NCBI RefSeq assembly: GCF_900631955.1
Contig: NZ_UZWD01000025.1
Span: 124,001 to 188,000 of the forward strand
DNA: 64,000 bases
Direction: 5' to 3'
Source: Devosia equisanguinis
Lineage (GTDB): Bacteria > Pseudomonadota > Alphaproteobacteria > Rhizobiales > Devosiaceae
Position numbers and translations under genes: made by a program
Part shown: one piece after another, positions 16,719 to 25,470 of the stretch
Numbering within the stretch: the stretch's first letter is position 1
How the letters are laid out: each line of letters starts with the position of its first letter
The notes under the pieces: generated by a model
The model's input: only the letters and a program-made list of their open reading frames with translations
Database searches by the model: none
Told to the model about the DNA's origin: nothing

Positions 16719-17375
16719 ATGTCGACCAAGCTTTCCGGCCCCATGCTGCCGCCCGCCAATGGCGGCGCCCCCGATAGCGCCGTGGTGCTGCTGCATGGCT
16801 ATGGCAGCGACGGCAATGACCTGATCGGGCTGGCGCCGCACTGGCACGGCATCTTGCCGGGGGCGCTTTTCGTCTCCCCCAATGCGCCGACCGCTCTGGG
16901 CATGGGCGGATTTCAGTGGTTTGCCATCGACTGGACCGGGGACCGCCTCGCCAGCCGGCAGACCGGGGTTATTTCGGCGCAGCCGGTGCTTGTTGGCTTT
17001 CTTGAGGATTTGTGGGCCCAGACCGGGATTGCGCCGGAGCGGACATTGCTCGCCGGCTTCAGCCAGGGCGCGATGATGGCGCTGCATGTGGGGCTGTCAC
17101 TGCCGCAGGAGCTGATGGGCATCGTCGCTTTCTCGGGGGCCCTTGTGCCGCCCGAGGGTTTTGGCGCGCCAGGCTCGGCCAAGCCTGCCATATGCCTGGT
17201 GCATGGCGATATGGACGAGGTGGTCGACCCCAATCTCAGCGCCGATGCCAAGCGTCTGCTTGCCGAGAATGGCTATGATGTCCGCTTCCATATCAGCCAT
17301 GGGGTCGGCCACGGCATTGCGCCTGACGGCCTGGCCTTTGCCAGTGAATTCATCGCCGAAGTCGCGAAAAAATAA
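16719..17375 (+). CDS. Alpha/beta hydrolase (phospholipase/carboxylesterase family)
   Basis: A 218-residue serine hydrolase. The nucleophile serine is in LLAGFSQGAMMA (GFSQG), the oxyanion region in VVLLHGYGSDGNDL, the acid in HGDMDEVVDPN and the histidine in HGVGHGI, so the triad is complete. This is the carboxylesterase-2 family, with YpfH-like enzymes as relatives. The start at 16719 follows AGGAG by 5 bases. The substrate is unknown. Confidence 0.88.
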   Translation: MSTKLSGPMLPPANGGAPDSAVVLLHGYGSDGNDLIGLAPHWHGILPGALFVSPNAPTALGMGGFQWFAIDWTGDRLASRQTGVISAQPVLVGFLEDLWAQTGIAPERTLLAGFSQGAMMALHVGLSLPQELMGIVAFSGALVPPEGFGAPGSAKPAICLVHGDMDEVVDPNLSADAKRLLAENGYDVRFHISHGVGHGIAPDGLAFASEFIAEVAKK

Positions 17376-17464
17376 GCCAGCGCTCCCCGCTTCACACGGC
17401 CGACACAAAGGGCTTAGTATAAGGGAGCTATGGACTTACACGATTCCCGCTTCGGGAGACTCAC

Positions 17465-18022
17465 GTGACTATCCATGTGTCGCCTGAGGCCTGTCCCGCC
17501 CTTGTGTTGAACGCCGATTTTCGGCCGCTCAGCTATTACCCGCTGTCGCTGTGGTCTTGGCAGGATGCGATCAAGGCGGTGTGCCTGGATCGCGTGAATA
17601 TCGTCTCGCTCTACGACACGGTGATCCATTCTCCCAGTTTCGAGATGCGGCTGCCCAGCGTGGTCTCGCTCAAGGATTATGTGAAGCCGGCGCGCCATCC
17701 CGCCTTTACCCGCTTCAACGTGTTCCTGCGCGATCGCTTCCAGTGCCAGTATTGCGGCAGCACCCACGATCTGACCTTCGATCACGTCATTCCGCGGTCG
17801 AAGGGCGGCCTGACCACCTGGGAAAATGTCGTTGCCGCCTGCGCGCCGTGCAATCTGCGCAAGGCCAACCGGATGCCCAGCGAGATCAAGATGTTCCCGC
17901 ATCAGGCGCCCTATGCGCCCACCGTGCACGATCTGCACAATAATGGTCGGGCGTTCCCGCCCAACCATCTGCACAAGAGCTGGCTCGACTATCTCTATTG
18001 GGACATCGAGCTCGAGCCCTGA
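17465..18022 (+). CDS. HNH endonuclease family protein
   Basis: A 185-residue protein widely conserved in Hyphomicrobiales. The HNH core has a zinc site (CQYCG and CAPCN) around the DHVIPRSKGG and WENVVAAC segments near residues 95-140. The N-terminal half (ALVLNADFRPLSYYPLSLW) is typical for this subgroup. The start is GTG at 17465 with GGGAG a few bases upstream. It may act on DNA, but a cellular role has not been shown for this subgroup, to my knowledge. Confidence 0.82.
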   Translation: MTIHVSPEACPALVLNADFRPLSYYPLSLWSWQDAIKAVCLDRVNIVSLYDTVIHSPSFEMRLPSVVSLKDYVKPARHPAFTRFNVFLRDRFQCQYCGSTHDLTFDHVIPRSKGGLTTWENVVAACAPCNLRKANRMPSEIKMFPHQAPYAPTVHDLHNNGRAFPPNHLHKSWLDYLYWDIELEP

Positions 18023-18034
18023 TCGGGCGCGGTC

Positions 18035-18538
18035 TTAGCCGCGCTTCCGCTTGGCCTGGAACACAATGGCGCCGATGAGCATGGCGACCATGGCGAGCGA
18101 GATCAGCGCGTTATAGCCGGCCAGCGAAATGCCGAGGAAGCGGAACTGCACCACGTCGCAGCCGATCACTGGCGTCATGTTGCTCATCTGGTCGAAGCTG
18201 AACGTGTCGCCGAGGCCGGTGCAGGCGGTGGGACCGGGCCAAAAGCCCCATTCGACGCCGGCATGGAAGCCACCCATATAGGTGCCCCAGGCGAAAATAG
18301 CGGTCGCGGCCAGCATGGCGACATACCACACGCCCAGCGGCAGCCGGTTCCACAAGAGCAGGATCGCGGCAAGCAAGGGCAGGCCGATATAATAGGCCAT
18401 GCGCTGCTCAAGACAGAGTTCGCAGGGATAGAGCCCGCCGATATATTGCGAGCCGAGCGCTGCCGAAATGGTGACGAGGCCGAGGAGGAAGGAAAGGCCG
18501 GCAAGGATCTTGTCGAGCGGGCGGTGGGTGGAAGTCAT
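18035..18538 (-). CDS. dsbB: Disulfide bond formation protein DsbB
   Basis: DsbB reoxidises DsbA and passes electrons to quinones. The 167-residue protein has four membrane helices and two cysteine pairs: CELC in the first periplasmic loop (LYPCELCLEQR) and a second pair in the later loop (TACTGLGD and VIGCDVV). The ATG at 18538 fits the family length. It converges on the HNH gene with a 12-base gap. No dsbA is in the window. Confidence 0.9.
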   Translation of the reverse strand: MTSTHRPLDKILAGLSFLLGLVTISAALGSQYIGGLYPCELCLEQRMAYYIGLPLLAAILLLWNRLPLGVWYVAMLAATAIFAWGTYMGGFHAGVEWGFWPGPTACTGLGDTFSFDQMSNMTPVIGCDVVQFRFLGISLAGYNALISLAMVAMLIGAIVFQAKRKRG

Positions 18539-18617
18539 ATTCGAAACTCTGGTGACGCGTTGGATCTGCGCAATAGCGCCGCATTGGGGCAAAAGCCAGC
18601 CTGGCACAGGGTCGTGA

Positions 18618-19448
18618 TCATGGGCCCGGCGGTGCCTTCCCCAAGGCCGCTGCCAGGGCCATGGCATTGGCAGGAGCGTGCAATTTGTCTTCATGCACAA
18701 AATAGGCAAAGACATCGTGTCCGGCGGCCAGCCAGGGCTTCATGGTGCTGGCCAGTGCGGCGATATCCTCGGGGTCATAACCCGTGGCATCGGGACGAGC
18801 CGGGCCCTGTAGTCGGCAATAGGCGAAATCGGCGGTGAGCGAGCGGCGCGGATCGGCCACCGTATCGGAAATGACGCGAGCCACATTGTAGCGGCTCAAC
18901 AGCTCATCCACTTCCGGCGTTTGAAAACTAGGATGCCGCATTTCGATGGCATGGCGGATTTTGGTCACCCCCTTTGCATCGACAAAGGGCGGGGCCTTGC
19001 CGGTATCGGCCTCGCCAGCCAGGGCGAGATAGGCATCGAGTGCGTGCGGGAGTTGCGCCAAAAATCCCGCCATGCTGTCGGGGTCATAGGCAAGATTGGG
19101 CGGCAATTGCCAGACGAAGGGGCCGAGGCGGTCGCCCAGGGCCAGCGGGCCGGAGGCGAAGAAATTGGCGAGGTCCTGCCGGCAATTCTTGAGGCGCCTG
19201 ATATGGGTGATCAGTTGCGGCCCCTTGACCGAAAAGACGAAATCGGGCGGGGTTTCGGACGCCCAGCGAGCAAAGCTTTCCGGCTTTTGCGGGCCGCGAA
19301 AGGTGGCATTGATCTCGATGGTGCCGAGTTTGCCGGCGGCAAAAGCCAGTTCTTTTTTCTGCACCAGCCCCGTCGGGAAGAAGCTGCCGCGCCAGGGGGC
19401 ATAGACCCAACCCGCCGTGCCCGATCTGAAACTGCCACTTTGGGTCAC
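18618..19448 (-). CDS. DUF72 domain protein
   Basis: A 276-residue member of the DUF72 (YecE-like) family, a TIM-barrel fold of unknown function. Typical segments are GTAGWVYAPWRGSFFP at the start, EINATF, and FVFSVKGPQLITH in the middle, with FAYFVHEDKLHAPANA near the end. The start is GTG at 19448 with GGAG about 9 bases upstream. It lies 79 bases before dsbB and could be co-transcribed. Confidence 0.8.
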   Translation of the reverse strand: MTQSGSFRSGTAGWVYAPWRGSFFPTGLVQKKELAFAAGKLGTIEINATFRGPQKPESFARWASETPPDFVFSVKGPQLITHIRRLKNCRQDLANFFASGPLALGDRLGPFVWQLPPNLAYDPDSMAGFLAQLPHALDAYLALAGEADTGKAPPFVDAKGVTKIRHAIEMRHPSFQTPEVDELLSRYNVARVISDTVADPRRSLTADFAYCRLQGPARPDATGYDPEDIAALASTMKPWLAAGHDVFAYFVHEDKLHAPANAMALAAALGKAPPGP

Positions 19449-19712
19449 AATTTTGCTCCTTGTCGCAGCTGTCGCCGGACTGCCCTCAGCAGGGCATGAG
19501 GTCGTGCGCCTTTCGAAGGGTAGACCGCCCCGAATGCGGATGTCGAGATGGCCGAGGCGATGGCAGTGGTTGAGAGCATGACGCTGTGATCACGCAGAAA
19601 TGTGCGGTCTCCGAGAATTGGCAGGTCAAGGCGGGCAAAGCCGCAGGATCTCGGTAATCATTTTTTGCCTTATTTGGGTGCATGGTGAACGAATGCTTTC
19701 CGAGGGCCTGGT

Positions 19713-20525
19713 GTGCGTCGACCTGTTCTTGCTTCCGTGGTGGCGATGAGCGTGCTGGGCGGGGTTTGGCCCGTGCAGGCCATGGCTTGCGACGGCTTGC
19801 GGATGGTCAAGGGCGGCACGGTGGTCAATGTCGTCGATGGTGACACGGTGCTGCTCGATTCGGGAATGGTGGTGCGTCTGATCGGCACGCAGGCGCCCAA
19901 ATTGCCCTTGGGGCGGGAAAATCATCCCACCTGGCCGCTGGCGCCTGAGGCCCAGGCCGCTTTGCAGGCGCTGGCGCTCAACAAATCGGTCAGCCTCGGC
20001 TATGGCGGGGAAGAGGTCGATCGCTATGATCGGGCTCTGGCCCATGTCTTTATCGAGACGGCCTCCGAACCTGTATGGGCGCAGTGGGAGATGGTCGCTT
20101 CGGGGCTGGCGCGGGTCTATTCATTCCCGGACAACCGGGCCTGCCTTGATCAACTTTTTGCGGCGGAGCGACAGGCGCGGGCGGAACGGCTTGGAATCTG
20201 GGCCGATCCCTATTACAGCGTGCGAGCAGCGGATCGGCCCGAAGCGCTGTTGCAACGGGCCGGCCACTACGAACTCGTGGAAGGACGGGTGCTGCGCGCC
20301 GAACGGAGCGGGCAGCGCGTATTCCTCAATTTCGGCCGGTTCTGGAAGGAAGACTTCACTGCCGTGATCGAGGCCCCTGCGCTCAAGCTGTTCGAGCGCG
20401 ACGGCATCGATCCGCTGGGGCTGGACGGCGTGCTGGTTCGTATTCGGGGATGGGTGGACGATCGGGATGGTCCACGTATCGAAGTGACCCATCCCGAGCA
20501 GATCGAGGTTCTGGCGACGCGATGA
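19713..20525 (+). CDS. Thermonuclease-like protein with altered active site
   Basis: A 270-residue exported protein: a signal peptide (ASVVAMSVLGGVWPVQA, cut near AMA-C), then a staphylococcal-nuclease fold with VVDGDTVLLD and RLIGTQAPK. The arginine partner is present in DRYDRALAH, but the position of the catalytic glutamate (usually APE or TPE) is a lysine here. A 100-residue C-terminal extension follows. The start is GTG at 19713. The stop overlaps the start of the M48 protease by 4 bases, so they are coupled. Confidence 0.8.
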   Translation: MRRPVLASVVAMSVLGGVWPVQAMACDGLRMVKGGTVVNVVDGDTVLLDSGMVVRLIGTQAPKLPLGRENHPTWPLAPEAQAALQALALNKSVSLGYGGEEVDRYDRALAHVFIETASEPVWAQWEMVASGLARVYSFPDNRACLDQLFAAERQARAERLGIWADPYYSVRAADRPEALLQRAGHYELVEGRVLRAERSGQRVFLNFGRFWKEDFTAVIEAPALKLFERDGIDPLGLDGVLVRIRGWVDDRDGPRIEVTHPEQIEVLATR

Positions 20526-22000
20526 CGGCGCTCATTGGCAAAAAGGTGCTGCGCACCTCAATTCTGGCGACACTGGTGCTGGTCCTGACCGGCTGCACCA
20601 CGCTGACCGGCTCGTCTGTTCAGGTCGGGCGCACCGGCGACAATCCTGCGCCCATGGTGGTGCCGGAAGGCACTGCGCCGGGCGACGATGTCATCGGGCG
20701 GCGCGAGCATCCGCGCATTATTGCGGCCTATGGCGGGGTCTATTCCGATCGCCAGGCTGAAATCATGGTGGCGCGCATTGTCGGCCGGCTGCTGGCGGCG
20801 GCCAACCAGCCCAATGCCCAATTCCAGGTGACCATTCTCGACACCTCCGAGGTCAATGCCTTCGCACTGCCCGGCGGCTATATTTATGTAACGCGCGGCA
20901 TCCTGGCGCTGGCCTCCGATACGAGCGAACTGGCGGCGGTGCTGTCGCATGAGATCGCCCACGTCACGCTGCGCCATGCCCGCGCCCGCACCGACAAGAC
21001 CCGCACCACCCAGATCGTCGATCGGGTGATCACCGGCATTTTCGGCGGCGATACCTCGACCGACGCGACCGCCAATCGCACCCGCCAGTCGCTGGCCTCG
21101 TTCAGCCAGAACCAGGAACTGGAAGCCGACAAGGAAGGCATCAAGTTCGCCGGCAAGGCGGGCTATGATCCGCAGGCGGCGGCCCGGTTCCTCGGGGTAA
21201 TGAGCCGGTTTGCCGCCTTCTCCGCCGGCGCCAGCATGGGCGATGACGGGTTCCTCTCTTCCCACCCGTCGACGCCCGCCCGGATCGAGACGGCGCTCAG
21301 CACGGCGCGCAGCATGTTCGGCAGCGGCACGGTCGGCGAGACCGATCGCGAGGGCTATCTGGCCGCCATTTCCGGCATGACCTTTGGCGACAGCCCGGCA
21401 CAGGGCACCATTGTCGGACAGCGCTTTATCCATTCGGCCAGCCGGTTCACCTTCACCGTGCCGCAGGGCTATGCGTTGCAGAACGCGCAAAGCGCGGTGG
21501 TCGGCGTTGCCGGCGATGGCGAGGCGGTGCGCTTCGACAGCGCCCAGGTGCAGCCCAATATGGCGCTGACCGACTATCTCAAATCCGGCTGGATTGCCGG
21601 GCTCAAGGCCGAGACTGTCAAGGCGCACAGCTATAATGGCATCGAGATGGCCTCCGGCCTGGCGCAGACCGACCAGTGGTTCTTCCGCGTCGCCGTCATG
21701 CGGCTCGATGGTGAGGTCTACCGCTTCATCTTTGCCGCCAAGGCCGATAGCGCGCGCTTTGCCGCCGGCGCCGAGGCCACGATCCAGAGCTTCCGCCGGG
21801 CGGAAAATTCCGATCTCAACCAGATCCGCAAGCTCAGCATTCGCCTGGTGACGGCGCGGTCCGGCGACACGGCCGAAACGCTATCGCGGCAGATGGCGTC
21901 CATTCCAGGCGGGCGCGACCTGTTCTTCATCCTCAACAATCTCTATCCCGGCGATCCCCTGGCCGCAGGACAGAAATACAAGGTCGTGGCGCTGCAATAA
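20522..22000 (+). CDS. M48 family metalloprotease, lipoprotein
   Basis: A 492-residue protein with a lipobox LTGC (C25), the zinc motif HEIAH at residues 143-147 and the third-ligand glutamate in ELEADKEG. It is of the BepA/LoiP type, peptidases that police outer-membrane protein assembly in E. coli. The C-terminal 50 residues (TARSGDTAETLSRQM, then GDPLAAGQKYKVV) resemble a LysM module, so it may bind peptidoglycan. The start overlaps the nuclease-like gene. Confidence 0.88.
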   Translation: MTALIGKKVLRTSILATLVLVLTGCTTLTGSSVQVGRTGDNPAPMVVPEGTAPGDDVIGRREHPRIIAAYGGVYSDRQAEIMVARIVGRLLAAANQPNAQFQVTILDTSEVNAFALPGGYIYVTRGILALASDTSELAAVLSHEIAHVTLRHARARTDKTRTTQIVDRVITGIFGGDTSTDATANRTRQSLASFSQNQELEADKEGIKFAGKAGYDPQAAARFLGVMSRFAAFSAGASMGDDGFLSSHPSTPARIETALSTARSMFGSGTVGETDREGYLAAISGMTFGDSPAQGTIVGQRFIHSASRFTFTVPQGYALQNAQSAVVGVAGDGEAVRFDSAQVQPNMALTDYLKSGWIAGLKAETVKAHSYNGIEMASGLAQTDQWFFRVAVMRLDGEVYRFIFAAKADSARFAAGAEATIQSFRRAENSDLNQIRKLSIRLVTARSGDTAETLSRQMASIPGGRDLFFILNNLYPGDPLAAGQKYKVVALQ

Positions 22001-22014
22001 GCGCCACGTCCCGA

Positions 22015-22218
22015 TCATTGGGGAATGAGCTTTACCTGATTGGCGATCGTGTCGGAGGCGCCGCCGGTGCCGACGCCGAACAGGGCGAGCACCGTATCCC
22101 CCAGTATGGTGAAGGTTGCCGCCAGAGCCACGCCGAGGATAGTGCCTAAAAGGGCGTATTCAATCGCCGTAGCGCCGGACTCATCCCGGCAAAAGCGTCC
22201 GATCGTCGTCGCCAGCAT
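22015..22218 (-). CDS. Flp family type IVb pilin
   Basis: A 67-residue pilin precursor: the prepilin site is G15-A16 within ESGATAIEYALLG, with the typical E20-Y21, followed by one hydrophobic helix of about 20 residues. Flp pilins form Tad-type adhesive pili. No tad/cpa gene, peptidase or secretin is in the window, so this copy must use machinery encoded elsewhere. The stop converges on the M48 gene with a 14-base gap. Confidence 0.88.
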   Translation of the reverse strand: MLATTIGRFCRDESGATAIEYALLGTILGVALAATFTILGDTVLALFGVGTGGASDTIANQVKLIPQ

Positions 22219-22248
22219 GTCGCCCCCAAGCTGAAAAGTACGGCTGGT

Positions 22249-22656
22249 CTACAATAGGTCACACAGGGCCGCGATCAGCGGCTCGTCGGCTGGCGGCATG
22301 GGATAGTCACGCAGTGCCTGCGGCCTGACCCATTTGAGCGCCGCGTGTTCTATTGCCTGCGGCTGGCCCTGCCACTTCCGACAGACGTAAAGTGGCATCA
22401 ACAGGTGAAGTTTTTCGTAAGAATGGCTGGCGAATGACAATGGAGCCAGGCACGCTTGCTTGGTCTCGATGGCCAGTTCTTCGCGCAATTCTCGGATCAA
22501 GGCATCTTCGGGGGTTTCGCCGGGCTCGAGCTTGCCGCCGGGAAATTCCCAAAGGCCTGCCATATGCTTGCCTTCCGGGCGCTGGGCGATGAGCACGCGC
22601 CGGTCTGGATCGACCAGGGCGCAGGCCACGACCAGCAACAGGGGTTTGTCGGTCAC
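22249..22656 (-). CDS. mutT: 8-oxo-dGTP diphosphatase (MutT/Nudix)
   Basis: A 135-residue Nudix hydrolase that removes 8-oxo-dGTP from the nucleotide pool. The Nudix box runs GGKLEPGETPEDALIRELREE near residues 41-61 and is complete, with the catalytic REL-x-EE end. It overlaps the acetyltransferase gene by 4 bases (22653-22656). The order argJ, acetyltransferase, mutT is typical of Hyphomicrobiales. Confidence 0.9.
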   Translation of the reverse strand: MTDKPLLLVVACALVDPDRRVLIAQRPEGKHMAGLWEFPGGKLEPGETPEDALIRELREELAIETKQACLAPLSFASHSYEKLHLLMPLYVCRKWQGQPQAIEHAALKWVRPQALRDYPMPPADEPLIAALCDLL

Positions 22657-23405
22657 GCGGAACCTCCGGGAATGCGGTATATGTAGTCGTACTGGTGGGT
22701 ATAGCCGAGGGAGCGGTATAGCGCCTGGGCGGCGTCATTGTCGGCCTGGACATTGAGGGCGGCGTAGCGGGCGCCTTCGCGCTTCGCCCAGGCGAGACCG
22801 GACTGCATCATGGCGCGTGCCAGACCCTGCCGGCGCCGGGTGGGATCGGTCACGACATTGCCGGTGATCACAATGCCATCGGCCACAGCCATGATGGAGG
22901 AAGCAACGGCTTGCCCGTCCCGGCTCAGCACGATGCCGGCGGATGGTATGGCAAAGGCGGCAAGCAGGTTCTGCATCGCCGCCATCTGCGTGTCGTCATA
23001 ACCCTGCAGCCTTTTAGCGACAGACAGAAATTTGGGGTCGAGCACCGCAAGGGTCTGCGCCTCGGGGTCTGCCTCTACATCGCCCAGCTCCATCGCGAAG
23101 AGGTGGCTGGGGTCGATGGATTGCCAGCCGGCCTCATCGAGAGTGGCATTGAGTTCGGGGCTCGCCAGCGGCGTGGTCCGGAATACCGGCTTGATCTTGT
23201 GCCGGATCATCCAGGACGAGGCAGAGATGACGCGCAGGTCCGCATCTTCGAAATCATCGGGGTCGAAGCACTGGGTGGAATTGGCGCGCTTGGTATAGCC
23301 GCCGGCAGCGCGACGTATCCAGGAGCGATCCCAGTCGACGGTAATGCCGGGCCAGGCCTTGAGGCCGGCCCGTTCGAACGCTTCGGTGGAGGGCAATTGG
23401 GTCAT
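22653..23405 (-). CDS. GNAT family N-acetyltransferase
   Basis: A 250-residue acetyltransferase. The acetyl-CoA loop is RRRQGLARAMM (Q/RxxGxG/A type) near residue 190, followed by ALNVQADNDAAQALYRSLGY, which closes the fold. The N-terminal 120 residues resemble a second, degenerate GNAT half. The substrate is unknown. It lies between argJ and mutT and overlaps the latter. Confidence 0.85.
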   Translation of the reverse strand: MTQLPSTEAFERAGLKAWPGITVDWDRSWIRRAAGGYTKRANSTQCFDPDDFEDADLRVISASSWMIRHKIKPVFRTTPLASPELNATLDEAGWQSIDPSHLFAMELGDVEADPEAQTLAVLDPKFLSVAKRLQGYDDTQMAAMQNLLAAFAIPSAGIVLSRDGQAVASSIMAVADGIVITGNVVTDPTRRRQGLARAMMQSGLAWAKREGARYAALNVQADNDAAQALYRSLGYTHQYDYIYRIPGGSA

Positions 23406-23439
23406 GGGTCTGGTGGCTTCACGTCTATTGATCCATCGG

Positions 23440-23515
23440 CTGTCATGCCGGCGACGACCAGGATCCCTCTTTACATATCAGGATGGCCCCCGGCTTTTGC
23501 CGGGGTGACAATCGC
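23440..23515. repeat. Dispersed hairpin repeat between argJ and acetyltransferase
   Basis: The region holds GTCATGCCGGCGACGACC and a perfect hairpin CCCCGGC-TTTT-GCCGGGG at 23488-23505, followed by TGACA. This is the form of a common intergenic repeat in alphaproteobacteria. It separates argJ from the downstream pair and may lower read-through. Confidence 0.65.
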
Positions 23516-23540
23516 GTGTTGGGAAGGTTTGGACCGGGCA

Positions 23541-24776
23541 TCAGCTCCGGTAGTCACCATTGATGGTGATATAGCCATGGGTGAGGTCACAGGTATAGAC
23601 CGTGGCCTTGCCCTCGCCCAGACCGAGAGACACGGTCAGCTCCAGCTCCTCGCCCTTCATATAGGCAGAAGTGGCGGCTTCGTCGTAACCGGCGGCGCGT
23701 TCGCCGTTCCTGGCGACGGTAAGGTCGCCGAAGCGGATGGAGAGGCGGTCGCGGTCGGCGGGCTCACCGGCCTTGCCTACGGCCATCACCACGCGGCCCC
23801 AATTGGCGTCCTCGCCGGCAATGGCGGTCTTGACCAGCGGGCTGTCGGCAATGGCCTTGGCGATACGGAAGGCGCTTTCGTCCGAGGTGGCGCCCTCGAC
23901 ATGCACGGACACCTGCTTGGTAGCGCCTTCGCCGTCGCGCACCACATGGATGGCGAGTTCGAACAGCACGTCGCTGAGGGCCTGCCCGAAAATCTCGGCA
24001 CGCGGGTCCTCGAGGCTCTGGATCGGCTCGACCCTGGCCTGGCCGGTGGCGAAGGCCAGCAGGGTGTCGGAGGTCGAGGTGTCGCTGTCGACAGTGATGG
24101 AATTGAAGCTGGTCTGGTTGTGCCGGGCCAGCAGCGCCTGCAGGACCGGGGCGGCGATGGGCATGTCGGTGACGACGAAGGACAGCATGGTCGCCATATC
24201 GGGTGCGATCATCCCCGAACCCTTGGCGATGCCGTTGATCCTGACCTCGACGCCGTCGATCTCGAGCACGGCGCCCGAGAGCTTGGGGAAGGTATCGGTG
24301 GTCATGATCGCCTTGGCCGGTTCGATCCAGGGCAGCGTATTCATGCGGGTAGCGGTCTCGTCGAGCACGCCGTCGAATTTGGAGGCGTCGATCAGCTCGC
24401 CGATAACGCCGGTCTGGGCAATGAACACTTCTGACGGGGCGCAGCCCAGGGCCTCGGCCGCCACCCTGGTGATGTATCGAACGCTTTCGCGGCCCTTCAT
24501 GCCGGTAAAGGCATTGGAATTGCCCGAATTGACCACGAGGCCGCGGGCAACCCCGCCCACAAGGTTTTCGCGGCACAACTCCACTGCCGCGGACGAGCAT
24601 TTGGAGCGCGTCAGAACGCCGGCGACAGTGGTGCCCTCGTCAAAGGCCATCAGCAGAACGTCGGTGCGGTTCTTGTACTTGATGCCGGCTTCAGCGGTGG
24701 CGAAGCGCACGCCTGAGATGGCCGGCAGCTCGGGATAGGATTTGGGGGCGAGGGGCGAAACCGGATGGGCGGCCAT
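23541..24776 (-). CDS. argJ: Bifunctional glutamate N-acetyltransferase/amino-acid acetyltransferase
   Basis: ArgJ moves acetyl from N-acetylornithine to glutamate in the cyclic arginine pathway. The 411-residue precursor is cleaved in cis before a threonine, here A195-T196 in PDMATMLSF, giving alpha and beta chains. Conserved TTDTFPK and GIAKGSGMI segments are present. Whether it also has the acetyl-CoA activity (bifunctional form) cannot be told from the sequence. Confidence 0.95.
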   Translation of the reverse strand: MAAHPVSPLAPKSYPELPAISGVRFATAEAGIKYKNRTDVLLMAFDEGTTVAGVLTRSKCSSAAVELCRENLVGGVARGLVVNSGNSNAFTGMKGRESVRYITRVAAEALGCAPSEVFIAQTGVIGELIDASKFDGVLDETATRMNTLPWIEPAKAIMTTDTFPKLSGAVLEIDGVEVRINGIAKGSGMIAPDMATMLSFVVTDMPIAAPVLQALLARHNQTSFNSITVDSDTSTSDTLLAFATGQARVEPIQSLEDPRAEIFGQALSDVLFELAIHVVRDGEGATKQVSVHVEGATSDESAFRIAKAIADSPLVKTAIAGEDANWGRVVMAVGKAGEPADRDRLSIRFGDLTVARNGERAAGYDEAATSAYMKGEELELTVSLGLGEGKATVYTCDLTHGYITINGDYRS

Positions 24777-24954
24777 GGCACAAGACCTTTTTGGGCAACA
24801 TATCCGCTCTCGTGTGCCTCACTTGTGTGGCGGGCGCAAGACGTCGAGGCCCGGCGCAGCTCAAAGCTGTGATCGAAACCGGATGGGGCTGGCTCGGTTG
24901 GGTGTATCGGCGCGGCGCATCTGCGCCTAGACTCACCATTCTGGAGGCAGGGAT

Positions 24955-25389
24955 ATGAGCGTCAACCGCATGGACAATGTCGGCATCGTGGTCGAGGACC
25001 TCGATGCGGCCATCGAATTTTTCCTGGCTCTGGGCCTGGAGCTGGAAGGGCGCGCCATGGTCGAGGGCACTTGGGCAGGGCGGGTCACGGGCCTCGGCGA
25101 TCAAAAGGTGGAGATCGCCATGATCCGCACGCCCGACGGTCACAGCAGGCTGGAACTGTCACGCTTTGATGCCCCCGCGGTCATCGCCGATCATCGGACC
25201 GCCCCCGTCAATGCTTTGGGCTATCTGCGCGTGATGTTCGCGGTCGAGGATCTCGACCAGACATTGTCACGGCTGGGGGAGCGGGCGCAGCTGGTCGGCG
25301 AGGTGGTGGATTACCAGGGCGTCTATCGCCTCTGCTATGTGCGTGGCCCCGAAGGCATATTGCTCGGCCTGGCGCAGGCGATGACCTAA
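24955..25389 (+). CDS. VOC family protein (glyoxalase/dioxygenase fold)
   Basis: A 144-residue protein with two beta-alpha-beta-beta-beta units of the vicinal-oxygen-chelate fold: an N-terminal unit starting VNRMDNVGIVVEDLD and a second starting LGYLRVMFAVEDLD. The usual first metal-ligand histidine is replaced near MDNVGI, while a glutamate near the end (RGPEGILLGL) is kept, so metal binding and catalysis are uncertain. A ribosome-binding GGAGG lies about 10 bases upstream. It converges on the foldase gene. Confidence 0.78.
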   Translation: MSVNRMDNVGIVVEDLDAAIEFFLALGLELEGRAMVEGTWAGRVTGLGDQKVEIAMIRTPDGHSRLELSRFDAPAVIADHRTAPVNALGYLRVMFAVEDLDQTLSRLGERAQLVGEVVDYQGVYRLCYVRGPEGILLGLAQAMT

Positions 25390-25405
25390 CCCCGTCGTCG
25401 TCGCG

Positions 25406-25434
25406 AAAAAGCCACCCGGGGGATGCCGGGTGGC
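25406..25434 (-). terminator. Rho-independent terminator after the foldase gene (minus strand)
   Basis: GCCACCCGG at 25411-25419 pairs with CCGGGTGGC at 25426-25434. On the minus strand the stem is followed by five T's (A-run 25406-25410). It lies 37 bases past the foldase stop and 17 bases past the VOC stop on the other strand, so it may work for both. Confidence 0.8.
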
Positions 25435-25470
25435 CTCAAGGGATGGGTATGGCTGGTCAGCCCCCGCAGA

